Of a DNA stretch of 64,000 bases, positions 24,133-35,127 are shown piece after piece. The position numbers and the translations under genes were made by a program. Origin of the DNA: Sphagnum compactum (Eukaryota > Bryophyta > Sphagnopsida > Sphagnales); contig OZ234502.1 in the NCBI GenBank assembly GCA_965153455.1, forward strand, positions 3,389,267 through 3,453,266. The letters are read 5' to 3'. The notes under the pieces were generated by a model. The model was not told where the DNA came from, ran no database searches, and saw nothing but the letters and a program-made list of their open reading frames with translations. Position 1 is the stretch's first letter. Each line of letters begins with the position of its first letter.

Positions 24133-24840
24133 CAAAACCTAAACCCAACAAAAAACAGCCAAACCCACTTCTTGCTCAAATCCTTTTACTCCTGCAACCA
24201 ACATTGAAAACCCACAAAAACCCAATAGCTAGAAACAGAAGACTGACATTCTGCTGCAAACCCACAACATCATCTTCTCTTGAAATTTGAACACAAAACA
24301 TACCCACACTCACACATATGACACAAACAGAGAGAAACAAGATTTTGGGTAGTGGGACACAAAACCCTAGAGAAAAACCCTAGAGTTTGCACACTTGCTC
24401 TTTGTTCTTTACTAGTAGCTAGGTTAACCTAACTTACACTTTCCTACTAAAACTGCAGTTTTAAACTAGGATACCATAGTTGCACAGTTTTTTATTTTTG
24501 AGGAGGAAACAAAAAGAGTTGTTGGGTGTGTAGCTTGTAAAGTACTTTGAATGGAGAGAGAGAGACTATTGAAAACTATGATGTTAGTTTTTCATTTAGT
24601 CCCACATTTTGAGGAATATTTGCCCCAGTGTTGTTATACATTTTAGTGATGTATGTTTTGACTCAAAAGCTAGCAATGGGTAGATGATGGGGTTTGTCCA
24701 ATTTGACCAAAAGTTAGCAATTTTGTGCATTCATTTTTTGGGAACTTTATGAAACATTCTTTCTTCTTCTTTTTTAAGTTGTTGTTGCTTTGAACTTTGA
24801 ACTTGCCATAACTAGGGTGAATTTTATTTTTATTTTCAAT
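24132..24840. other. Presumed XRN promoter and leader region
   Basis: Contains AAAACCCTAG words at 24361-24388 and a short GA tract (24556-24567). No TATA box is obvious, and no gene was seen. Confidence 0.4.
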
Positions 24841-24975
24841 TTGGTGATGTAGCCAAACTTGTGATCATGTGCACCAAGAAGATTTAGCCAAATTTGGCTA
24901 TAAACCAAATAGAAAAATAAAAACATTTGAGAATCCTCTTTACATATTTTTGCTTCGTGAGGAAATAGTGAGGAC
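24840..24975. mobile_element. Palindrome-core element, copy 2
   Basis: AGCCAAATTTGGCT lies at 24886-24899, within CCAAGAAGATTT...ATAAACCA and followed by AAAAACATTTGAGAATCC. Upstream GTGATCATGTGCACCAAG resembles the context of copies 1 and 4. Ends are approximate. Confidence 0.65.
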
Positions 24976-25379
24976 CAATACTCACCACCAATATTTTTGG
25001 TGGTGAAATTTTGTCACTTTTCAACAAACAAATTTGTTGAAATCTGAATATTTTTGCTCTTTTTTTTGGGTTCAATTTTGCCGAAATTTCAATATCAAGA
25101 AAATGAAAAGAAAAACATTGGTGAAAACTAAAGAGATCATCCCCACTTCAATGGCTTGACTCTATGTTGACAATGTTTTGACATAGGGCATGGAGGTTCT
25201 TCGTTTAAATAAAGTGATCATGATTGAAAAGGGGGATCCTTTGAACCTTCGGTGTCCCAAGCTTCATTGGTATAACATTGAAAATAAAAAGGTTTTACTT
25301 AGTTATGCAAACAATTGAAGTTGCAAATGTTAATATCTACCCACCTTGTTGGGCAAGGGTATTAGCCTAGCCTAAAAAT

Positions 25380-25640
25380 GATGACATATAATTTTAAATC
25401 ATAAAATTCATGCGGCCAACGAAAAAGCTCAACATGCATTCTAGAAGGCACAATTTTTTTCTTTTGGGTTGGGCGGTGGAAGGATTTCTTTCTTCTATTC
25501 CCCATTGTGTTCTTATTGTGTTCCAATCAAGTTCCCAATGTGTTCCCCGAGTTTTCAATGTGTTCCTTGAAATGTTGCCAATAGCATCACATTTTTATCT
25601 TGTATGTTTTGCCCATTTTTATCTTGTATGTTTTGCCCAA
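25380..25640 (+). repeat. TTCCCAATGTG-rich dispersed repeat, copy A
   Basis: The shared order is GCGGCCAACG...CAACATGCATTCTAGAAGG, then TTTTTTTCTTTTGGGTTG, a GGAGG/GGAAGG block, and repeated TTCCCAATGTGTTCC words (25498-25590). A local duplication of TTTTTATCTTGTATGTTTTGCCC lies at 25590-25640. Confidence 0.65.
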
Positions 25641-26600
25641 AGTTTAACTTTCATACACACACATACACAAACATAAAGTGTAAAAGGGATTATTTAATCA
25701 AAACGTTAACAAAATCACAAAATCATTCAACAATACAAAATAAACATAATGGAACGAACATCATTACATGATATTGCTTCTCTTTTGGTCCAATGCATAG
25801 AAACAAAACTTGGGCTTCGTGCTACTTCATTTTACCAGTGAATGAATTGTTTTTAAAAAAGGATATATATGTCATATTAGTTCATATTTTAGGAAGGGAA
25901 AGGTGTATCTATTGTTTATGGATTTTCATAAATGTGTTCACATTTGTGTCAAAACATATTGATATTTTTCGAGATCAAATCCAAACCCAATGTTTGTTGC
26001 ATATGTTGTTGTGAAAACATCATGTGATGAGTTGTCTATTTGCTGCATTACATTTACATATGTGTATAACAAGTTGTTCACATTTATAAATTTGCATAAT
26101 AATTGGATTGTGTTGCTAAGCAATTTTGTCATCATTGGCATATGTGAATCATATATTATACATTGTAAATTAGGAGGTGACATGTGGATTTTTACTAATA
26201 CCCAATGATCATTGTTTATGAATATGTGTTAAAGATATTTTTTAATCGACATACATTTTTTTCCTATGATTGCATATGTATGTTGTTCATATCCTACTGA
26301 TTGTAATTTTTCAACATATAATATTTGCAGAGCACTTCCTAAATGTTGGTCATTTAGCCATATGCTCAAATCAAGAAGAATATTTTCATATACTTTAGTC
26401 CATTGGAGGTCTTCAATCCAATAATCAATGTTATCATACTTATTGGAGTTGTTTTATGAATCACTTGATATTGCAGTTTTTTTTTTGTTTTTTTATCATG
26501 TAATAAATTATTATCACATTTCCTAAGGCCAATATTTGAATCCATAGGAATTTCAATATCTTTGTTGGTTTTGTTACCATTTGTATTGATTTTTTTGGTC
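25640..26600. other. AT-rich stretch beyond the C-terminal end of the helicase fossil
   Basis: No gene. It lies on the 3' side of the minus-strand helicase fossil and may be part of the same old element, but no Helitron terminal hairpin was recognised. Confidence 0.4.
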
Positions 26601-28085
26601 TGTCAGATCTTTGATAACCTTTTTTTGAATTTGTCTTTACATATGTATTTCATAAATATATCCATTAATATTACGAACCCATCCAAGGAACGTATTTGTG
26701 ATAATGTTACATATATGTTGTGCATGTTAATTGATACATTATCGAGTGGTTGTTTCAAGTCTATGATAAAGTGATCAAATGTTTGTCCTTGAGATTCAAA
26801 ATCTATGAGACAAAAAACAAGGGCAAATGGTAGTTGGTATCTATTTATGTTAAATGTATTGGAAATATTTGATTCTGGTATTTGGTGATGATATTGAAAG
26901 ATTTTGGATACTGATATTATTGGTATAATAGTTTTTGGTAGGATTTTTAGGGTTATGTCTTGTATTTAGTGTCATGTTTTTTAATGAATTCATTTAAATC
27001 AACACAAAACATTTGTAGGTGAGTGCATTGAATGTTTTTGTTGAATCCATTGCGATTCGTTGATTGAAATATATTGAATGTAATTAATGGTTCTATTGAC
27101 AATTCCTAGTTTGTGATATATGTTTTATGTGATTATGACTTTCATTCTTTCGTATAATTTCCAAAAAGGTGCTAAATTTTGAATTTTACTTGTTGAAATA
27201 GTTTATCTTACGAGGTATTGTATATCAATTTGTATTTGAATTTTTTTGGTAAGTATCAATGGCCATTATAATATAACATTTTTGAAAAAATTCTTAAGTT
27301 TAAGTTTATCATTTGTTAATTAATCGCATTTCGTAACTCATTTCATTTCTAGGTACTATGAAGGTTGTTGTTTTCCATGGGTCATCAAAGATATTTACAT
27401 TTATATTAATGAAAAAATGTGTTTTTAACGAACCAAATTTTTAATTCGAAATTATTCCATTTCAAAGATTTTGTAAAAAAAGTTGCATTTGTTGTGTTGA
27501 TATGATGTTATTTGGACAAATGTAATTTTCCCATATACTTTTACATATGATTTTTTTTTTTGTTGAATTTGTGAAATAAAAGTTGGTTGGATGTTAATTG
27601 AAAATAATGGTGTGTTAATGATGGTTGGAAATTGTAAAAAAAAATTCATGAACAATATATGAAGTCTTCTAAATGGCAATATGCTTGATTTTAATTTTTT
27701 GTAATTTTAAATGCACTATAACAAACATTGTACAACCCAAAATTCATATTTCATCGACTATCATAAATTGAATGTCGGACTAACTATTTGGTATTGTATT
27801 ATATATATTTTTAATTATATTCTTATCAATTGATAAACCAAGTAAGGAATGGATAATTGTTCCACCTATCAATAAAGCAACATTTGCAATGTATGTTATA
27901 AGGCATAATTTGTCTTTGTAAATGTTTGTTTTCAAAAAATATTCTTTAATAACTTTGATGATTTGTGTTTTGCGTGTACTTGCAATACCCCTTCTGTATT
28001 GTAATAGTTGATTAGTGAAATTCATTTTTATGAATCCTTCAAAAGCAGAAAGTTGTAAACCATTTAATTTATATTTTTCGATTAT
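26600..28085 (-). pseudogene. Decayed PIF1/Helitron-type DNA helicase
   Basis: Reading the minus strand from 28085, with stops and frame changes, gives the ordered landmarks of a PIF1-family helicase. NQLLQYRRGIASTRKT stands in the Walker A position (glycines partly lost), then LITYIANVALLIGGTIIHS (canonical: ...AA..IGG.TIHS). Next is FPTIINTPLFS (the QLPPV...PLF region), then LGIVNRTINYIQYI (canonical GIVNGT.G.I), and RYQLPFALVFCLIDFES, then SQGQTFDHFIIDL and LSQIRSLDGFVIL near 26670-26800 (the SQGQT and ALSR motifs). In plants such PIF1-like blocks are usually the helicase half of Helitron transposons. The Rep half was not recognised, so whether it is a Helitron or a host PIF1 pseudogene is inference. 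Confidence 0.75.
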
Positions 28086-29090
28086 GAAAGTTTTAAAAAT
28101 ATGGGTGAATAAATATTTTCGTTATTAGATATCAAAATTTTCATGTTGTTGTATAAGGAATCTATTTATGTTTGGACATCAAATAATTCACATATTTTAG
28201 GTTGTTGTGAATTATCATTTCCATGTGCATGTTTTTTTGTTTTGAACAATATGGATTGGAAGTTCTAACATTGGTGTATTAAATTTGTTTATTTGTAGAT
28301 CATTTAACATATGAATCCATTGTTTGTTATTATTTTGATTTTCTATGATGGTATCCATATCATAATTTTGAACGTGTCGAGATTTTTTTTGTGTTTCCAT
28401 AAATTCTATGGTTTTAGGTATTTCAATTTTTAATAAGATTTAAAGGAATTGAAACTAACTATTTGTATGTTTATAAAAAAAAATCATTTATAAATTAGTC
28501 ATATAAATTGTTTTTACATTTCATAATGACATGAAACCTCGTGATAAAAAGGCAAGTGACAACCCCAAAAAATAATAATGATAAGAGGCATGATTAAATC
28601 ATTTACTCAACATTCCTATTTTGAAAAGAAACCTAACAAGTAGATGGGTAGACTTCAAAACAACCCATCAATTGGATGGGTGCATTCAAAATCTACACAT
28701 GCCCATCCATTAACTTGGGGCAATAACTAGTTGTGTTTTCCCCATACATGTTTGGTAAAACCTAAATCATACATGCATGTCTACTATCTTAGGGCAATAA
28801 TTTTTTTATAACATAAAAAAACAACAATATTAAAAAATTAATTTCATTATGATTTTTGTTATTAAATCTTCATCAAAGCCTTTTTGAAGTTTTTAAAATA
28901 ACATCAAATTAATTAAAAATATTTATTATCTCAAAACGAATTTTATAATAAAATTTTAATTTATTTTAAAATTGATGTGTTAAAACTGAACCATCGAAAA
29001 TCTTATAATCTTTTTAAAAGAAATGTTAATGGTGGTAGAACCATTAGAAGTGGTGGAGTCACTAGAAGCAATGGTAATGGCCCTTCCACC
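28086..29090. other. AT-rich spacer between two element fossils
   Basis: No gene recognised. The 28200-28400 part reads a short minus-strand frame without a known motif and may be the degraded upstream part of the helicase element. Confidence 0.4.
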
Positions 29091-30180
29091 AATACATAAG
29101 GTTCGTTCATGATGTTTAACCCCATAATGGAATTTTGTGTTGAATAGTTGTGAAGGAATTATTAAGGGGTTTGGACAGAAAAAATTACAGAGTTTGCAAA
29201 AGTTTCAACAATAAGGCGCATGAGAATTTATGAAAGGCATATGCATGGATGAGGAGGCTCATCACTATGACATACGGTGTTATGAAAACAAAAGTTGGAA
29301 TTTTGAACAAGGAGCTTAGGCATCAAATGTAGGATGCAATGTTACTTCAATTTGCATGACCAACCTTGGCAAACATGTTTCAATTATTGAAATGCATTGA
29401 CTTGAACATGGTGGAAGAACATGTGGTGACTATTAGTTTAACAAGGATAACTTGAAGAATATATTGACACCACTAATTTAACAATAGTGTAGTGAGACCA
29501 ATAAAGGTGCACTATAAAAAATTAAGGGAGCAAAGTTGAAACAAGGTGGTTCCACATCATATTCTTCTAAGTGGGGGGAGAAGAAAAATGTTGTCCAAAG
29601 GCGTGGTGGGCATCATTAGAAGAAGGACCACCTTAATCCACTATATGCCATCACCTCCAACCCTAATCCCAACTAGTCATGTTCCCATTGTAATACGTAT
29701 AGGCATGATGCAAATCGTTGTTTCACATTACACTTGGAACTATGGCATAAATAACCAAAACCTTGTCCTTTACCACATTGACATTATGGGGGTTGTGTGG
29801 CATAAGGATTTAGTATTAACCATAGTTCTTTAAGTTGTTCCCGATGTTAATAGTCACAAGATCTAGATGTATTAACTTGGTATTTTGTTGTCATCAAGTT
29901 GTAATTCCTTCCTACATGTTCCACCATTGATAGGGTAGGGGTTATTCTCAATGTGGTGGTAGTGCATAACAAGGATGGTGTTTTCTAGTTGAAGGGGTTT
30001 CGAGCAATGGTACCAACCCTATAAGGTTTTATTAGATTCAAATGTTCAACCCTTAATGTTGGGCAAAACAACAATGGAGGTCTTGGATTGCCAATTTTGA
30101 ACCATGCATCTACCAAATTATGACGTCAATGGGCGGGTTAAAGAAAGCTTGGGGTTTAACGAAATAAAAGATTGTGTTTG
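29090..30180 (+). pseudogene. Retroelement gag/protease fossil
   Basis: The plus strand with frameshifts and stops contains a complete CX2CX4HX4C zinc knuckle, CSHCNTYRHDANRC, at 29680-29721, followed by FTLHLELW. This is typical of a retrotransposon nucleocapsid. About 300 bases downstream (30026-30070), VLLDSNVQPLMLGKT resembles the LLD(T/S)GAQP.MLGK form of retroelement aspartic proteases, with the catalytic Gly lost (DSNVQ in place of D-S/T-G-A-Q). Order and strand fit gag then pro. No reverse transcriptase or integrase was found downstream, and LTRs were not identified. Ty3/gypsy-like is inferred. Confidence 0.65.
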
Positions 30181-30229
30181 TTAGAGAGGTTATTAGCCCA
30201 AGCAGAAAACGGTGACAAACAATTTTAGA

Positions 30230-30720
30230 ACCTTTAATGTTGGGAACAAGAAGTCTCAACATACACTTAAGAGGGCCCAATTTTTTTCTTTTGGGTTGAA
30301 GGAATGAGGAGGAATTTGTTTTTTAAACTATCCCAAACATGTTCCCATCAAGTCTCAAAATGTTTTTTCCAAGTTCCCAATATGTTCCCTGAAGTTGTTC
30401 CCAATACGCCTCCAATTATATATACTTGTCATTCTCCGTTTTAAAAAAAAATGGTGACAAAATAAAATTATGTTGAGCCAATGAGGTGGTTCATCATGCA
30501 CCTAGTAGGAGCCCCAAGTTTTTTTTACTTTTGAGGAGGGTGGGGACTGGGGTGTTGGATATCCTGGCTTTTTTTTGCTGTTCCCAATGTATTCCTCGAG
30601 ATGTTCCCAATAGCAACACACTATTATCCCATATACTTTGCTTTAAATGTTCCTTACGTTGTTCCCATGGTTCCCATCCTTAATGTTATCTCATATGCGT
30701 AACAAAGTGTTGCTTATGTT
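30230..30720 (+). repeat. TTCCCAATGTG-rich dispersed repeat, copies B and C
   Basis: Two successive copies. B (30230-30430) has CAACATACACTTAAGAGGGCCC, TTTTTTTCTTTTGGGTTG and TTCCCAATATGTTCCC. C (30465-30690) has TGAGCCAATGAGG...CATGCACCTAG, TTTTTTTTACTTTTGAGG and GTTCCCAATGTATTCC. The block order matches copy A at 25.4 kb. Confidence 0.65.
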
Positions 30721-30869
30721 GCGTAGCATTTTATAATTATTTTTCAGTCTATAGCCATTTTGGGGTGATTTGTGGCTCCAATATATTGAAGGATGTGCTT
30801 CAGGTTTAATCCATAACCACATAACAATACAAATGAGTGGAACATTGAGATCATATTAGGAACCAATGT

Positions 30870-30980
30870 TATTTCTTCAAGTTTGTGATGTAACCATGGT
30901 GGCGATAATCGATAAGCCGATTTAACCAAATTTGGCTATTAAGAAAACATGAAAGGAAATCATTTTATACGTCCTTATAT
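30870..30980. mobile_element. Palindrome-core element, copy 3 (diverged)
   Basis: AACCAAATTTGGCT (one mismatch to the palindrome) lies at 30924-30937, with upstream AGTTTGTGATGTAACCATG and GATAAGCCGATTT. Flanks are weakly similar to copy 2. Confidence 0.5.
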
Positions 30981-33900
30981 GTTTTTTGGATACCTTCTTG
31001 AACCATGTATAAAAAGTTGGGCAATTTTTTTAGATTTTTTGAGAATTCTTTTCCAAAATTTGGCAATTCCTTTTTCAAAAGAACATTGAATTTATGACAA
31101 AAGAAGTTTGAAATTTCCACAAGAGTGCAAAATTTTGCACCCAAAAAAGGCTCCTTAGGATGGGTTCCTACAAACCATTATCATAAATCAACATACATAT
31201 ATAAGGTTATAATAAAATGAATGGGAAAAGGTGTATGTACTAGCCTATAATGTATGGGCCTCAACTTTTTCACCAATTTATAATTTTATTTTATAAATTT
31301 TCACCTTTCAAAATTCTCACTTGTGCACATATGTTGTTGGAAAAGAGGTACCTCAAGAATAGCTTGTAGGGTGCTTGAAAAAAAATAAAATGTAAATAAT
31401 AATGGGGGCTTTTTGGGTCCTTGCTTCCACTAAAATAAAGTTGTTCTTCCAAACATGTCCAAAAAAAAAAAAAAAAAAACCATAAATGAATAAAGTCCAA
31501 ATGGGAAGGTTCCAAACACCTATATATATTGGATTTTTTAAAATAATATTTTTCTTGTTTGTTGTGTGTCTTCAGCTTTAATTTTTGTGTTATTTGTGTA
31601 TTTATTTCTATTCTTGTGTCCAAACAATATTTAAGTTATGGTGGCTGAATTTAAGCTGAATGGGTACTTCAAGGACCAATGATACTAGTGACTTTTGTGA
31701 AAGGTTGAATTTAAATATCCATCTTTGGAATGGAACTTTTCCAGATTTCAAGCTTTTGACATTCTTCAAGGCCAAAAGCCAAGAAGCTTTTGCTTCTTGA
31801 CATCACAAGCTATGAGAATCTTCACAAGCCTTTTAATAGATTTGAGCATAGGTAGTAGGGCTAACACAAGTACTTTGTTGTGGAATTTCACAAAGACTTA
31901 AACTACTTAGCATTTAAAAGTAGAGGAGGGTTTAGGGTTCACAACCTAGTTGATAATAACCCATCTAAAAGAGGCACCAAGTTACAACACCTTCAAGGAC
32001 TTGGTCATTCTAATTCTATCAAAAGAGTTAACAAACCCTTTCAAAGGACAAATAGTTTTTTGGCAATGACTTAGAGGGATTAGACGATTGGACCCTCTCT
32101 CTCTCTCAAGGACACGACAACTTTCAATTTGAAGAAAGGGGTAGGTCCTTTTTCTCTCTCAATCTTCAAACACATGAGAATCAATGTTGTGTGTGTAAAT
32201 GTTAATAGTCGTTCATATATATATATATATAACATGTAAATATCGTTTTAGTGTAAACGTTTGTCAAATATATTTTACGTGGTGTCATGTAAATGTTTTG
32301 GGACATATAAATTTATATATTATATACCCTTAATCATTATATCTACTTGTGAATCCCTATTTATTAGTTGTGAGTGCATCCCAATGTGGGTACAAAACTC
32401 TATTTATTTTTTCAATTATATGAATTGGGTGCAATGCAATTCAATCCCTCCCAAATAGAAGTGATACATTTTTGCATTTTTTTTGACATGATCATGTCAA
32501 ATTTTTAAAAATGCATTTGTTTTACACTTAAAAATGATTATATGTGACATAAAATGAACCTTATATACACTTTCATATTTCATTATGGCATTTACACTTA
32601 AGTGTAAGTCCTACATTATATTATACACACACAATACTATGAGAACCTGTTACATTTGCAAGGACAAAACCCACGTCTAATGAAAAGTGTTAAAAGGGGA
32701 AAGAGACAAAAAATGGCATAAAACAAAGTAGTTGTACAAAGTGGTGGTGGCATATGAGAGCAAATGTAGGAGAGCCATAGAAAGCCATGCAATTAAATAG
32801 GTAGCAATCTACTCATAAAGCCAATGGAAGAACAAAATGGGTGGATGGGTGATGGCGGCTCTCGTTTGTTTTTAGCAAAACTTGAATTCAAAGCCCTATA
32901 GGTACTAGTCTCGAGTGTATAAATTTTAAAATCTTTCCGAAGATTAGAATGCTTATGTCTTGTGGCTTATCCTTATTCAGATCTTCTATTTTGACGCACT
33001 ATCAAGTCTCAATATTGAAGAGCATGGTTTTCTTAAAAAAAGAGGATACTTACTTAGAAGCAACTTTACAAGATTTATACTTAAGGCAATGGCTCCACTA
33101 GGACTTTGAAACTCGTCTAGCAAGTGGGTCATCTTATTGTATGAGGGATGGATGATGTGTGAACAAGAAACACTTTTTCATTGTATCCCTGTCCCATAAA
33201 CTAACCACAATGGAATGGCCTAGTTACCTACTTACATAATAACCACTTACAATTCCTACCTACTTGCCTATGGTAAGTTCTCTTTAAATATAGTAGGTAA
33301 TTGCATATTACCGGATAGGAGAGTTTAATAGGATAATGGGAGAGTTAATAGAATAGTTTAACAAAGGTTGATTGTCATATAAGGGGCTTTCCATTGGACC
33401 GCACATAAATTATCTATTGGTAGGGCGAGCGTGTTTGTGATGCCTTGTTTGTCCCCTCTATATATTTCCACGTGTCTTGATGGATGTGAAAATAATGAAT
33501 AACTTTCATGGTATTTTAGATGCTACTATTATAGACGTTTTGATAGAGAGGCTCACATACTTGGTATGTGAATCTCTTTTCAGGTTCAATGATAATTATA
33601 TTAATTATTTTGAAATGTTGATTTTTTAAAGAATCAATTATGTGCTCAACATTGTTGAAAAGTGAAAGAAATTACTTGGTTCATCAATGGCAAAAACCTT
33701 TAGGACTTTACACATTTGGGACTTTAGACGATTGTGTAGGTTGTATGTAAGGTGTATCTCAAAATCTTGTATGTCGACAATTTACCGATCGAATGTCATT
33801 ACAAACTCAATTAAGTTGTTGGATAAAATGCAATCATCCTTGCAACTTGCAATTCAAGAATATGATGAGAGAAAGAAAGTCATGCAATACTTCTCTTTTT

Positions 33901-34140
33901 TAACGAGATCCTTCAAGGACATGAAAATGCAATCACTGATCATCATTGTTGAATACTTTTATTTCAACATAATATCACATCAAAATTATTCATCACAATT
34001 TAACATTTTTATTGCCAAAATTGAATTTCAAAAATAAAATAATTATTTATTCAGCACTAAGGGTGCCGACGAAGAGTCAAACAAGATATAAGCTATTTAA
34101 AAAGCATATCCAACAACCCTCAAAGTATTTGACCCTGCAA
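30981..34140. other. AT-rich gene-free spacer
   Basis: No supported gene. It holds a poly-A run (31459-31479), an AT dinucleotide run (32213-32230), a short (CT)n tract (32095-32107), and a plus frame at 31880-32074 with no known motif. Confidence 0.5.
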
Positions 34141-34141
34141 A

Positions 34142-34371
34142 AGTATTTCTCACATCCAAGTTGAGTTAGTTACTGTTGCCCAACCCCACGCTTCAAACTA
34201 TTTGTACGACTGCAAATAGGTGGGAGACTAGTAATTGCAACCCACCTAGGGTCGAAAGTATTTCTCACATCCAAGTTGAGTTAGTTACTGTTGCCCCACC
34301 CCACCCTTCGAACTATTTGTACGACTGCAAATAGGTGGGAGACTAGTAATTGCAACCCACCTGGTCCAATC
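34142..34371. repeat. Recent tandem duplication, 115 bp unit
   Basis: The unit AGTATTTCTCACATCCAAGT... starts at 34142 and again at 34257. Both run to GTAATTGCAACCCACCT. Only a handful of differences are visible, e.g. CCCAACCCCACGC versus CCCCACCCCACCC. Confidence 0.95.
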
Positions 34372-34756
34372 AAACAGCAGGCAGATGTTAGGCTGTGCTG
34401 TGCCTGTTGGCTGCCTGTCTGCAAAAAATGCTGGGCCAAAACCATTTTGATGAGCCAAACCAATTTGCATGTTTTGACTTTTCTTCATCCATCTTTTTTC
34501 GCAAAGTTACATGAGAATATGAGCAAAACATAAAAAATGCCATGGCCATATATTTTGATGGGGAAGTAAGTAAGTAGTTTTTTTAGTTGTATTTTTGCTT
34601 ACCTATTTATTGGGGGGCTCAAGGCTGGTGGCAGTGCGGCGCAGCGCCAGCCAGCGCTCTCATCGTCCCCCGCGCCGCTTGTCCATCATCCTCTCTCTCT
34701 CTTTCGGTAGAGCTTGTCATTGTGTTTCAAAATCCCATCAAAACAATTGCACCATC

Positions 34757-34900
34757 TCCTTCATCCACCTTCTTCAATTTGTTGTTGCTGCTGTCATAGC
34801 ACCATCCTCCTTCACCACTTTCTTCAACTTGTTTGTTACTGCAATAGCTCCATCTTCCTTCACCACCTTCTTCAACTTGTTCGTTACTGCAACAGTACCC
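34757..34900. repeat. Tandem array, 48-50 bp unit, three copies, upstream of the PQ-loop gene
   Basis: Units share CACCATC(T)CCTTCA(T)CCAC, then TTTCTTCAA(C/T)TTGTT and GTTACTGCA(A)(T/C)AG. They lie 230-370 bases in front of the PQ-loop start codon. The multiple-of-3 reading in one frame is probably coincidental. Confidence 0.85.
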
Positions 34901-35008
34901 CAGCAGTATGGCTGATGCATGAGACATCCCAACAACAACCCATCTGCTTCGGTTGTTTGTTTTTCAAATCAATTGCATGTGTCGTCGGAGTGGAGAAGTC
35001 TCGTGTGG

Positions 35009-35061
35009 AGAGAGAGAGAGAGAGAGAAAGAGAAAGAGAAGAGAAGAGAAGAGAAGAGAAG
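35009..35061. repeat. (GA)n and GAGAA-rich tract in the 5' leader of the PQ-loop gene
   Basis: About 10 GA units, then several AGAGA/AGAAG units, ending some 65 bases before the ATG at 35128. Confidence 0.9.
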
Positions 35062-35127
35062 CGACAAGACAAGAACAGACTAAACTAGACGCGAGGTGGG
35101 GTGGTTGAGGACCTGTGGGCGCTGAAG

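Noticed and set aside
26562-26774. Plus-strand 70-codon hydrophobic frame
   Set aside because: Antisense of the SQGQTFDH/LSQIRSLDG part of the helicase fossil, which reads on the minus strand.
34587-34915. Plus-strand frames reading repeated SSFTTFFNLFVTA
   Set aside because: Produced by the 48-50 bp tandem array in the leader of the PQ-loop gene; no independent support.
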